From Serilophus lunatus (Eukaryota > Chordata > Aves > Passeriformes > Eurylaimidae), in NCBI GenBank assembly GCA_013399895.1, contig VXBA01001027.1:640303-704302 (forward strand): 64,000 bases of DNA. The letters run 5' to 3'. Of this stretch, positions 39,416-49,179 are shown one piece after another. How positions within the stretch are numbered: position 1 is the stretch's first letter; every line of letters begins with the position of its first letter. The notes beneath the pieces are model-generated. The model searched no databases. It saw only the letters and a list, made by a program, of their open reading frames with translations, and had not been told where the DNA came from. The position numbers and the translations under genes are program-made.

Positions 39416-42303
39416 NNNNNNNNNNNNNNNNNNNNNNNNNNNNNNNNNNNNNNNNNNNNNNNNNNNNNNNNNNNNNNNNNNNNNNNNNNNNNNNNNNNNN
39501 NNNNNNNNNNNNNNNNNNNNNNNNNNNNNNNNNNNNNNNNNNNNNNNNNNNNNNNNNNNNNNNNNNNNNNNNNNNNNNNNNNNNNNNNNNNNNNNNNNNN
39601 NNNNNNNNNNNNNNNNNNNNNNNNNNNNNNNNNNNNNNNNNNNNNNNNNNNNNNNNNNNNNNNNNNNNNNNNNNNNNNNNNNNNNNNNNNNNNNNNNNNN
39701 NNNNNNNNNNNNNNNNNNNNNNNNNNNNNNNNNNNNNNNNNNNNNNNNNNNNNNNNNNNNNNNNNNNNNNNNNNNNNNNNNNNNNNNNNNNNNNNNNNNN
39801 NNNNNNNNNNNNNNNNNNNNNNNNNNNNNNNNNNNNNNNNNNNNNNNNNNNNNNNNNNNNNNNNNNNNNNNNNNNNNNNNNNNNNNNNNNNNNNNNNNNN
39901 NNNNNNNNNNNNNNNNNNNNNNNNNNNNNNNNNNNNNNNNNNNNNNNNNNNNNNNNNNNNNNNNNNNNNNNNNNNNNNNNNNNNNNNNNNNNNNNNNNNN
40001 NNNNNNNNNNNNNNNNNNNNNNNNNNNNNNNNNNNNNNNNNNNNNNNNNNNNNNNNNNNNNNNNNNNNNNNNNNNNNNNNNNNNNNNNNNNNNNNGGCTC
40101 CAGCTCCCCGCTCGGCCCCGCGGCCGGCGGGCTGCGGCGTTGTCCCGGAGGTCGCTGGTGCTGCCGGCGGCGCCCGGCCCTCCCGCCGCTCCCCCCGCGG
40201 GACTGAGCTCCGAGAACACCGGCCACTGCCCGGGAGCATCCCCCGGCCTGGAGTCACCGCCCATGGATGGACATCCCGGCACCGGGGCCCCGAGCCTCTG
40301 ACTCAGGCTCCGCCGGCGGTTGCCGTGCTCTGGGTGTCCCGGCATGTCGTCACAGTGTCGTCGTGTGTGTCCAGCCCCCCGGCTCCCCCCCGTGATCTGA
40401 GTTTAAAGGGAAGGGCTGGGCTGCATCTGCCTCGGCAGACGATGAGGATGGGTTACGGGAGGATGGATGCGTGGGTAATCTCGGTGTTCTGTGCTTGTAA
40501 AACTGTTGGGCGGCCTGTAGCTGCCGGCAGGGCCGGCTCTGGTATCGGCTCAGGATGGGATATCCCAGGAGTTTAATCCACTCGTGGTGTTTGTTGCAGC
40601 CGCTTCAGAAACGACGGAGAACTGTGGAGGATTTCAACCAGTTCTGCACCTTTGTTCTGGCTTATGCAGGCTACATTCCCTACCCTGAAGAGGTAAGTGG
40701 ACTTGCAGGGTGTTCCTCAACAAAGACACTGGTTCCCTTGGGCTCCCTGCCATGCAGAGATGCAGCTCCAAATCATAAAAAAACATAGAACGATTTGAGT
40801 CAGAAGGGACCTTAGAGATCACCTAGTTCTAACTCTGCATCATGGGCAGGGGTCCCACCCACTAGATCAGTGCCCTCCAGCCTGGCCTCGAAGTTTGGAT
40901 GGACATTTCTGGAGAGTTGTTCTCCAGCCCTAACCCCCCTTTCCTTCCCCCGAATATCGGCGCTGAAGTGTCCTGTGCTAATCCTGCATCTTCCCCTCTT
41001 GCAGTATGTGCCCTGGACCCATGGAGGCAGCATGAGTCCCCAGAACAGCACAGGGAGCACTCAGGACAGTGACAGCTCGACCTCATCTCACTCTTCCGAC
41101 TGCCATATCCCAACAGACAATAGGAAGAGCAGGAATGCTGTGGCCAGGGGGGCTGTGGACAATGGCCTGCTCATGAGCAGCTCTGCCTTTTCCACTGGCT
41201 TCTACAATGTCCGGCCCCAGCAAATCAAACGTAAGAAGCCACCAGCAAAGAAACGCATTCTGGAGCAGGAGGTGAAGAAGAGGGTGCCACTGAGTGCTTG
41301 GAAGGACTTTGGGGCAGAGCAGGATGGGGTGAAGCAGTTGGCTGTGCTGGCGGGACAGCTCTCTCCTGTGAAAGAGGAGATACTAGAACCTTCCCTCAAC
41401 CCGTCTGGGGACCCCCAGCCCAACTCCCTCCTGGACGAGCCGATGAAGGAGCAGAAGGACTGGATGTATGGAGTGCAGGAGACTGAGAAGCCAGCAGGAG
41501 ATGATCCTCAGCTAAAGGAGCATGACCCCTTCTCTGGAGGGAGGAAAAGCCCCAGTTCCTGTAATACCTTGGACCAAAGCAAGGGGGAAGACACAAGCAG
41601 AGGGACCTCCCAGCTCAGTGGTGAGTGTTGGAGGGAGTGCAGAGGGCCCCGTTGTGCTGCAGCCAGTGCAAAGCATTGTCCCTCCCTCAGCTGGAGCCAC
41701 TCATGCTGGCCACAGGGAGGGCTTGTTGAAGGCCTAAGCCTCTCCCAGTGCAAGGGGAACACCTTTGGGATCTAGGGGGACTGAAGAGCAGAGGGCAGGG
41801 AGCTAGCCTGCCCTTTGGTAGCTATGTTCTGCAGAGCAAGTGGTACAGACCTGACACAGGTCTGAAATGTTGTGTAGGCCTGCCTTGCTCATCTGGTCTT
41901 AATTTCTTCTTTTTTCTCTTTTTTCCCCCCCTTTTGCAACTTTAGCAGTTGAATTCGCAGAAGTTTCCAGCACCAAAGCAGAAGGTGAGTGACTGTCCCA
42001 TTTAGCACCAGTGGGACTGGCCAGACCTACAGCTGATAATATAGTTTCTGACCAGTCTCTCTCTTTCCCTGACCAGATGATGATGCCTGGGATCTGATCA
42101 CCTGCTTCTGCATGAAGCCCTTTGCAGGGAGGCCCATGATCGAATGTAATGAATGTGCTACCTGGATCCACCTCTCTTGCGCTAAGATCCGCAAGTCCAA
42201 CGTGCCTGACATTTTCATCTGCCAGCGATGCCGGGATGCCAAGCAGGAGATTCGCCGCTCGAACCGAGCTCGGACAGTGCCCCGCAAGCGCCTCGTTGAC
42301 TGA
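39156..42303 (+). CDS. PHD finger protein of the PHF13/PHF23 family, 5 visible coding exons
   Basis: A likely chromatin reader: PHF13-type PHD fingers bind H3K4me3. Exons: 39156-39257, 40600-40692, 41005-41620, 41946-41984, 42077-42303, joining in frame to 358 residues. Exon 2 carries KRRRTVEDFNQFCTFVLAYA, the N-terminal block shared by PHF13 and PHF23. Exon 3 encodes a Ser-rich, low-complexity middle with basic IKRKKPPAKKR (possible NLS) that I do not match to either relative. The C-terminal C4HC3 finger has Cys293, 295, 307, 310, His315, Cys318, 332, 335, with Trp313 for the aromatic cage, and ends IRRSNRARTVPRKRLVD, closest to PHF13. The first intron contains a 680-N gap, so an extra exon cannot be excluded. 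The start is the first ATG consistent with exon 1, but the frame is open further upstream. I would call it a PHF13-like paralog. Confidence 0.85.
39416..40095. other. Assembly gap (680 N) in intron 1 of the PHD gene
   Basis: A run of N flanked on both sides by GC-rich sequence. The splice donor at 39258 and acceptor at 40599 lie outside the gap and are in matching phase. Confidence 1.
40765..40910 (-). mobile_element. CR1 LINE 3' fragment in an intron, antisense
   Basis: The plus strand reads catagaacgatttgagtcag...gggaccttagagatcacctag...catgggcaggg...cactagatcag...tccagcctggcctcgaag. This is the reverse complement of the CR1 3' end. It lies between PHD gene exons 2 and 3. Confidence 0.85.
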
Positions 42304-42884
42304 AGCTCCTGCAGAGCAGGAAGGCTAAGGGGTCCTTTTTTAACCTGAAAACTTAAGACAATCAATGCACTGGCAGGGGAGGGGCTGGGACACAGGACCG
42401 GACTATCCCCCTCACATTTCTGACTCCTGAAAGCTGCCACACATGTCCTCCCTGAGGATCACATTGGCCATGGAGCTCAGTTATCACAGAGGTGTGTGGG
42501 GGAGAGGAGGGTGGTCCAGCCACACATCCCTGTGGGTGGTGTGTTAGTGTTTGTGATGTTCTGGGGCCCCACATGCACTAACTGTCGGATCCCACCTCCT
42601 CCTCACAGCCCCTCCAAAGAGCCCTGCCCATGTGCCTTCTGCACTTTCCCTGGGGGATGCAGACCCCACTCTTGTCCTTGTGACACGCAGCTCAGCCCCC
42701 ACCTGCCAGTCCCCATGACTATAATTCTTAACTGGGTTCTTTCCTACTTGCACATCTGGTTACTGTGGGACCAGAGCTGGGGGGAGGGTGTGGGACAGTC
42801 CCCTGTCACACAGCAGCCCCCCGGCTTGTCCCTGTGCCTCTCCTCCTGTGGAAAGCCTGGGCCCCAAAAGTGCTTTATGTTTTT

Positions 42885-42952
42885 ATAGTTACTTTGTATT
42901 ATAGTTAATTTGTATTATAGTTACTTTGTATTATAGGTACTTTGTATTATAG
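42885..42952 (+). repeat. Four-copy 16-bp AT-rich tandem repeat in a 3' UTR
   Basis: Units atagttactttgtatt start at 42885, 42901, 42917 and 42933, with single mismatches in units 2 and 4, followed by a partial copy (atag). It lies some 50 nt before the poly(A) signal. Confidence 0.9.
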
Positions 42953-43001
42953 CGAGTTCTGGTCCTTGCCCTGTGGAGTGTGACTGGAGTCTTATGTACA
43001 T

Positions 43002-43007
43002 AATAAA
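43002..43007 (+). terminator. Poly(A) signal of the PHD-finger gene
   Basis: Canonical AATAAA in acataataaatac, about 700 nt after the stop codon. The oppositely oriented neighbour ends about 200 nt further on. Confidence 0.75.
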
Positions 43008-43212
43008 TACTTTTGCCATAACAGTGGTGACCTTGGTATAGCTCAGTGACCTTGAGTCTCATGTGCCTCCAGGACCCGAGTGCTCCCCTGCTTCCCTTCT
43101 GCTGTGGCTGGGAGGGGACCTGGTGTGGAGGCCCCACTCAACCCCACTACCCTCCCAGGTAAATCCCAAGCTGTAAAAATCACAGGGAACAATCAGGACA
43201 ATACAAGTTGTA

Positions 43213-43218
43213 TTTAAT
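43213..43218 (-). terminator. Probable poly(A) signal (ATTAAA) of the YqaJ-type nuclease gene
   Basis: On the minus strand the sequence reads cttttattaaatac, giving the common variant ATTAAA about 700 nt after the stop codon of the nuclease gene. No canonical minus-strand AATAAA was found nearer. Confidence 0.45.
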
Positions 43219-43920
43219 AAAAGTGATAACCACCTCCCCACACTGCTGCGTTGCACTGGAATGGCTCCACAGGAAAGTCCTCAGGAAAGGCATGGCCTGG
43301 GGGACAACCTCTTCAATGGGAACCATGTTCCAGAGACTGCAGCCATCTCATAGGGAATGTGATGGGTCACTCTACAGAAGCAGCAGATCCAATGGCTCGG
43401 GGAGGTAGGCTGTCCACAAGCCATTGCTCTGATGCTTAAGGCACATCTCTTGTTAGCTCAAAAGATGAATTTTGCTCTTGGGTACTGACAAAACTTGCCT
43501 GTCTCTGTCTCCACTCTGGAGTGGTTATGATTTAGTCGTGACAGCAACTGAGGTGCCAAAGGTTCCAGTTTTCTCCACAAAATAAGCCTGTTCTTCTAAC
43601 ACAGAGGTATCATTGGCTTTCCCTGCAGATTCAGAGGTGTGCCAGCTTCCATCAGGCAATGCTGTTAGGTCATGTGGGGGATGCAGTGAGTGGGACAGGA
43701 CAAAAAGACTCTGGGGACTGAGGACTGACCTGGCTGGGGCAGGAAGAAGGCACTGTTTGTAGGGACCCTTACCACGCAGGGTCCTGCTGGTACAACGTTT
43801 CAGTTCTGAGGTTGTGAATGGTCCAGGAATAGCAGACAACCTGGTGTAATTTCTATGCTAGGGGCCAAAGCTGGTTTATGCAGTCAACCAAATGTGTAGG
43901 TGAGGTATGCAGGTGGGGAT
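43219..43920 (-). other. Probable 3' UTR of the YqaJ-type nuclease gene
   Basis: Non-coding sequence between the nuclease stop codon and the minus-strand ATTAAA. No other feature was recognised in it. Confidence 0.45.
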
Positions 43921-45054
43921 CTATTCCTCCTTGGCCCAGACAGAGCCACCTGCCTTCTGCTCCAGGTGGGGAATCACTGCCTCCATGTAAAACTTCTCCA
44001 GCTTGGGCACCGTCTTCCCCCAGAACTCCGCATCAAACTCCACAGGGACCACAGCTGTTTCCTTGTTGGTGTGCACCACAAAGTCAGCCCGCTCAAAGCC
44101 GGAGGCCGCCAGTTGGCATTGGACCTGGGTGAAGTAGTCATGATTCTTCTTCAGGGCGTAGGAGTCCCCATCCACCTCCAGGCAGAAATCCTTGTCCTTG
44201 CAGGCCTCACGCACCGTCCTGTTCCTGTGCTTGTAGGGACACTTGACCTCCAGCAGCCCCAGGTCCTTCCCCGTAGCCTCCTCCTTGATGACTCCATCTG
44301 GGCTGGCAGCAAGCCACTTCTTCTCCTGGTGAATGAAGAGGCCACAGTCCTCCACCTTCACCGGCTTGCCTTCCGCCCTTGACTTCAGCTTCTCGTAGGC
44401 CTGCACGGCCACCTTCTCATTGCGGACCCCCCAGGACATGGCTGGGGTCTGCACTCCAGGGCCAGAACTCACCACGGCTTTCAGGTAGGACTGGGGCACC
44501 TCATCTGTCTTGCCATTGGCAAACTTGCTGTTGGCGATTTTGGGAGCTACGGAGGCTGTGATGCGGTTCTCCCGCCACTCATACCACTTGGGGTTGCTCC
44601 ACTGGCCCCGCGTTTCCTTCTCCACCCGTGGGATGTCCTGGCTCTTCACAGGGGGCAGGAACTGGCCCCAGTCTTCGCTTGGGTCAGCCTCAGGCTGCTT
44701 TTTCTGCGAATGTGAGTCAGGTCTGGCCGAATGAGCAGCTCCTTTGGCATCAGATGGCTTCTTCTGGGCTGTAGAGGAACTTCTGGGAGGCGCTCTGCTC
44801 TGGTTCCCAGAATTTCCTTGGCCTCTGCGGGATGCTGTGGGTCTTGGTTGAGCAGAGTCCGCCTTTGTCCCCCGCCCCTGACTGAGGGTGGTAGCCTTGG
44901 CAGCTGGAGTGCTTTGGGATTTGCTGCCTGCAGCCGTGGCCTTGGCCCGGGTGGCCGAAGTGGAAGGTGGTGGCGTGGCAGGGGCAGTTTTGGAGGCGGT
45001 TGTGGCTGGCCGAGGGGATGATACGCCAGCGGAGTCTTTCCTGGGTCTCCCCAT
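43921..45054 (-). CDS. YqaJ/lambda-exonuclease-type nuclease domain protein with basic N-terminal tail
   Basis: One uninterrupted frame of 377 codons. Residues 1-125 are low-complexity, rich in Ala, Ser, Thr, Pro, Lys and Arg. They start MGRPRKD, which contains the GRP core of an AT-hook, and suggest nuclear, DNA-binding disorder. Residues about 145-365 match the YqaJ viral-recombinase fold (PD-(D/E)XK family, like phage lambda exonuclease). An RITAS arginine motif lies at 164-168, WGVRNEKVAVQAYE at 208-221, SPDG at 251-254 (Asp253), LLEVKCP at 267-273 (Glu269 and Lys271 as ExK), and YFTQVQCQL at 307-315. All catalytic positions expected of the family appear present, so an active DNA exonuclease is plausible but unproven. 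It is convergent with the PHD gene. Its promoter is probably the CpG-rich region to the right. GC-rich codon use resembles the neighbours, arguing against recent acquisition. I know no assigned name. Confidence 0.85.
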   Translation of the reverse strand: MGRPRKDSAGVSSPRPATTASKTAPATPPPSTSATRAKATAAGSKSQSTPAAKATTLSQGRGTKADSAQPRPTASRRGQGNSGNQSRAPPRSSSTAQKKPSDAKGAAHSARPDSHSQKKQPEADPSEDWGQFLPPVKSQDIPRVEKETRGQWSNPKWYEWRENRITASVAPKIANSKFANGKTDEVPQSYLKAVVSSGPGVQTPAMSWGVRNEKVAVQAYEKLKSRAEGKPVKVEDCGLFIHQEKKWLAASPDGVIKEEATGKDLGLLEVKCPYKHRNRTVREACKDKDFCLEVDGDSYALKKNHDYFTQVQCQLAASGFERADFVVHTNKETAVVPVEFDAEFWGKTVPKLEKFYMEAVIPHLEQKAGGSVWAKEE

Positions 45055-45056
45055 TG

Positions 45057-45522
45057 CTACAAGTCACAGGATCTCACGCTGTGGGCATGGAACCAAGTTT
45101 AATGCAGCTCCTCGAAACAGCTTTTTCCCCTTCCCTCGCCCCTCCCAGTGCCTGCCCCAGGGCACTGTGTCCCTGCCAGAGCTGTTGTACCGACGCCTTC
45201 CTTCGGGCAATGTGCCATGGTAAAATGGCGGCTGGCCCAGTTGAGATGCTTGTTTGCATCCCCTTCCCTGCATCCCAACCCGGGCCGCCTCAAGGACGGG
45301 GTGGAAGGGCAGCGGGCTCCCCCGGGGCCACCTCCGCGGGGACGGAGCACGCGGTTTCCCGGGCACTGGGCGGGCTCCCCGCGGGCCCATCCGGCTCGGC
45401 CAGTGAGGGTGCCGGTCACGCGTGGAGGGGCCTGCCCAGCACCGCCCCGGGAACCCCACGCGCGCTCCGGGACGGGGGCAGGGAACTCCCCCGGCCGCCC
45501 CACCCGGTGCCGCCGCTCTCAC
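45057..45522 (-). other. Possible 5' UTR intron of the YqaJ-type nuclease gene
   Basis: On the minus strand a donor (gagcg|gtgag, intron start 45522) in CpG-rich DNA and an acceptor (ttgtag, ending 45057) two bases before the start codon would define a 466-nt intron. That would give a non-coding first exon ending at 45523. The pyrimidine tract is weak; this is inference from splice-site form and position. Confidence 0.35.
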
Positions 45523-46260
45523 CGCTCCGCCGCTGCTCCGGAAGCGGCTCCCGCCCGCACCACGTGTCGCAGGGGGTGGTGGCGCCCCGAGGGATGCGGG
45601 AGGGAGGTGCGGGGGTGCGCGCAGCTGCCGGCCGAGCCCACGGTCCCCGCTAGAGGGAAGCAGTTACACGGCCATCCCCGCCGCGGGGTATGTCCGGGCC
45701 TGCCCGCTCCGCTCCTGGCCAGNAACAAGATTTTTTACTCCGGGCTAGGAACAATCTCCCGCAGCCCCCACTACTGGGCAGAGGTCAGAGCCCGACTCCT
45801 GACTCCGCGTACCCCATCCCCACCCGTGGGCAGCGACCCGAGCCCCTCCGGCTCACCGTGAAGGGACGGGCTGACCTGACGGGAGTCCGCCGAGCCCTGA
45901 TGGCCCAAACTAATCCGAGCCGCCCCTTCCCAACGCGAGCAGACCTTCGGGAAAAGAAAGGCAGCAAGAAGCTGGAGCAGCAATACCCACCCTCGGGTAC
46001 GCCCTGCCCGGCTGCGCTGCCGTGTGAGGTGTGTCCCCGCGCAGGGACGGCGCGGCACCGCCGAGGATGCCCCGCTCGGAGCCACGCAGAGGGCGGAGGA
46101 AGCAGAGAGGCAGGGCATCAGCGGCACGGCGAGTTTCGCCTTCCTCAAATCCAGCGAGTTTCGTTTTCGGCAGCGGGCCGGGCGCCACCGAATGAGCTCC
46201 GATGGGGCGGCTGCTGCGCGATCTCCTACGTGCCCGCCCCACGGCTGCGAGCCCCCGCTA
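45260..46260. promoter_or_regulatory. CpG-rich region, probable promoter of the YqaJ-type nuclease gene
   Basis: About 1 kb of dense CpG with no coding sequence I recognise on either strand. It lies immediately upstream of the minus-strand nuclease gene. A single unknown base is at 45723. Divergent transcription to the right is possible but no gene is evident there. Confidence 0.6.
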
Positions 46261-48899
46261 TTTTCGGCTGAGGAAAGGAAACTCAGCAGCCACCAATGCA
46301 TGTCCTGGATCTGTGTCAGAGCCGGTCCCATAGAGGATTCCAGCCTCATCTGCCTGTCCCGGCATCCTGGAAGACTTCAGTTAGGTTTGAGCAGGCAGAA
46401 GTGCTGGCAGCATTCCCAGCCCCCTCTCCCCAGGGATCCCTATGTCTCCACCAGCCATCTCTATCTCTGCTGATGGGTTGTTTCATTTCCTCCCTTCAGA
46501 CTCTGTAACTCCTTGTATCTGAGCAGTCCAGTATTACACAGATTAAGCTAAGGTGTGCCTGATTTTGACCAGAAACACCACAAGCATCTCTTTCCTCCTC
46601 CATGGCTACCCATCCTCAAGATCTTGTTTAGTTCTTGCTGATTAGGGAGCAGCCAAAGAGGATGTCCCCTTCCCTCTCCCTACAGGCAGACCCTCTCCCT
46701 GTGCAGCCCTGACACCGGTGTCTCCTTGAGCTTTGGGTTATTGCCCAAACAACTAAACTCACACTAAATTCTGGGGATCTGTCAGTGCTAAGAATCTGAG
46801 AGCATCTGCAAGAGCTCTGTGGTTCTTGCTCTCTCCAGCCAGCCCTGTCTCTGCGTAGTAATTTATTTCAAGGTACGAGGGATTTGGGAATAAATACCCC
46901 AAAATGACTGGTCTCTTGGGCTGTGCTGTAGCTGCTGGTGAGGGCTGTGTGGGATCAGTGGGATGTGGAGAATGGAGCCCCCGGGCTGAGCTGGGCCTGT
47001 GTTTGCAGGGTTTAACGCATGCCTTAGCTCAGCACTCTGCCAAAAAGCAACACTGAGCTCTCCAGATCTATTTGTGGATGTGATGAGCTTCAGTAGGGAA
47101 GCTGTGACAGCGCAGAGCAGGAACATGCTCTCCTGCTGCCTGATGCTGTTGGGAGTGCTGTACAGAGTGGGATGGAGCCTGTCTGTGTCTCCCTGGGGCT
47201 GCTGTGGTTGCCAGTGGGCTGGGGTGGCTCGTCTGTGTCCCCAGTGCTGCACATGCTGTTGTTATTCACCGGCTGTCACGCCGAGACTGACGTCTGACGC
47301 CGTGGGCTGGCCAAGCTCCATCACCCTGGCTGGTGGCACTGACCCAGCACTCCCATTTGGACACTTTTCTTTGCTTCAGTTTGGCCTAGAAATGATGTCT
47401 CAGAGAAAAATCAAAGCTTGCATGGTTTTTTCTGGGGCTGGAGCTGCTGCAGTGCCTACCGTGATGATGAGAGCAGGAGTCCCATACACGCCGCAGGCTG
47501 TGAGGATGTGCTGTGGTGCGTGCGGGGCCTCCAGCAGCTCCCAGAGCTGGCAGCTGTCATGGGGGGATAATACATGGGTTAGCATCCTTCTCTTGTAAAT
47601 GAGAGGGAAGGGGAGCAGCTGCACACTTCAGCTCTTGTCTCTCCCGATGCAGCACAGGGAGAGGAAGTAGCATGCCGTAGGGCATCTCGTGTGGGAGAGG
47701 GAATGGCTCTGAGTGCTCTTGCAAGGACCCTAGGGATATGCAGAGTGTCTCTTGGCTAGATAATTGCTGACTGAAGCTCAGGGTAAGGGGTCAGGAATGG
47801 GGGGGCTGTGTCTCGTGCTACTCTGTGCAGCAAAGGATGTCATCCACCAAGATTTCCCTCTGCTGCTCCTACCGTCACCTGTGAAACCCGTGTCAAGGAG
47901 CTGAAGCTGTAGAGGCATATGGATCAGCTTAGAGGTGAGATACAAAAATACCTCGTGAGGGCTGGGGACTGCTCCCCTTGCTGTGCTGCTGGATCTTTCT
48001 GCCCCAGTTTGTGCTTGGACTGGCTCCAGATTTGGCGTGGCTGCAATGGTGGGTTCTACGGTGCTCAGGGATGGGAGGGGAGACTCCTTTCTGGGTGCTC
48101 TATAAAAAGACCTGCAGCAGCACAGTCCTATCTATAGCACAGGGAGCTGCCTGGGAGAAGCAGGGCAGGGATTAGCCCCAAATCAGGTGGATTTCTCTGG
48201 TCCTGCTTGGGAACACCAGTCTGTTAGTGGTGGCTGAGGCATTCCCAGTACGCTGTGGGCTGTGAGATCTCCCTGCCAGCAGGCACGTCCTGACTTTGCT
48301 GGGATTTTCTGACTGTCTGCAGCCTCTCTAGAGGGGCTTGTTGTCACACTTGTCACCCAAAAGCTGGGCTGTCCCTGAATCCTGCCTCTTTCCTGCACCC
48401 CAGGGCTGGGATTTTGCTTCAGCATGTGGAGGCTGATCAGGATAGCCCAGTGGGACCCCAGGGCATATGGGTTTGGGGTGGATTCTCAGCATCTTCCTGC
48501 ACCCTGTCATTCTGTGGTGGTCTCAGGGCAGCTGAGACCTTTCCTAGTGGAGCTGGTTGTGACACTTGTGGCCTTGGCATTTGTACTGGAGAATTCAGCT
48601 GACTGATGGGGGCTGTTCTGCCTCGTGTTTTGTTTCAGAGTGATACAGGGGATGGTTACATGACCCACTCAGCCAAACCCTGTGATTTTGGGTGCTGCAG
48701 CATCACTGGGGTTTCATCAGGACACAAGTTTGCCTGGAAATTGCTATTCTGAGGTTGCAGAGCAGCCCATAACAGTGGGCTCTGCCCTTGGCTGGTGCCT
48801 GCCACTCTCTAGGGGCATGTGTGTCTCCTGAGACCCACAGTGTTCCCTATGAGAACATCCTCCTGCTTCCCTCCCCGGGGCGGCAGTACCAGGGAGTGT
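46261..48899. other. Intergenic region, nothing recognised
   Basis: No coding exon, RNA gene or repeat was recognised between the CpG-rich promoter and the proposed VWA5B2 first exon. A small CpG patch at about 47270-47310 is the only compositional change noticed. Confidence 0.45.
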
Positions 48900-49179
48900 G
48901 TCTCTTTAATGAGGCTGGGCTTGGAGCAGCTCTGCTGCTGGCACAGGGAGTGAGGGATGGAGCGAGGGCGGTGAAGGAGCCAGTGCCAGAGAGGGAGCCT
49001 GCAGCAGGGAGAGGCGGGGAAAGACCACTCATCCCCCGGGTACCGCAGCCACCCAGCTAGAGAGGCAGGGAAACCCATCCCCAGGGAAGAGAGCTCTGCG
49101 GAGGGCAGAGACCCAGCGGGTTCTGGGCTGAACCTGAAGCCCCTGTGTCATCCTCATCTTCCTCCTCCTTCTCCTCCAG
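48900..49179 (+). other. VWA5B2: Candidate non-coding first exon of VWA5B2
   Basis: A GC-rich, purine-rich segment ends in a near-ideal splice donor (tcctccag|gtaagacc, junction at 49179/49180). It is the only strong plus-strand donor I noted upstream of the first coding exon, whose acceptor is at 52531-52532. The left boundary is a guess. Confidence 0.4.

Larger units (their letters stand above)
42304..43025 (+). other. 3' UTR of the PHD-finger gene
   Basis: About 720 nt from the TGA stop to just past AATAAA at 43002-43007. It contains a four-copy AT-rich 16-bp repeat near its end. Confidence 0.7.

Noticed and set aside
38952..40576. Long open frames of 325-430 codons on both strands across the N gap
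   Set aside because: They are made mostly of unknown residues from the 680-N run and GC-rich flanks with few stop codons; they are artefacts.
45064..46473. Several overlapping 130-240 codon frames on both strands in the CpG-rich region
   Set aside because: High GC removes stop codons in all frames. Compositions are Pro/Arg/Ala/Gly-rich without domains, as expected of promoter DNA.
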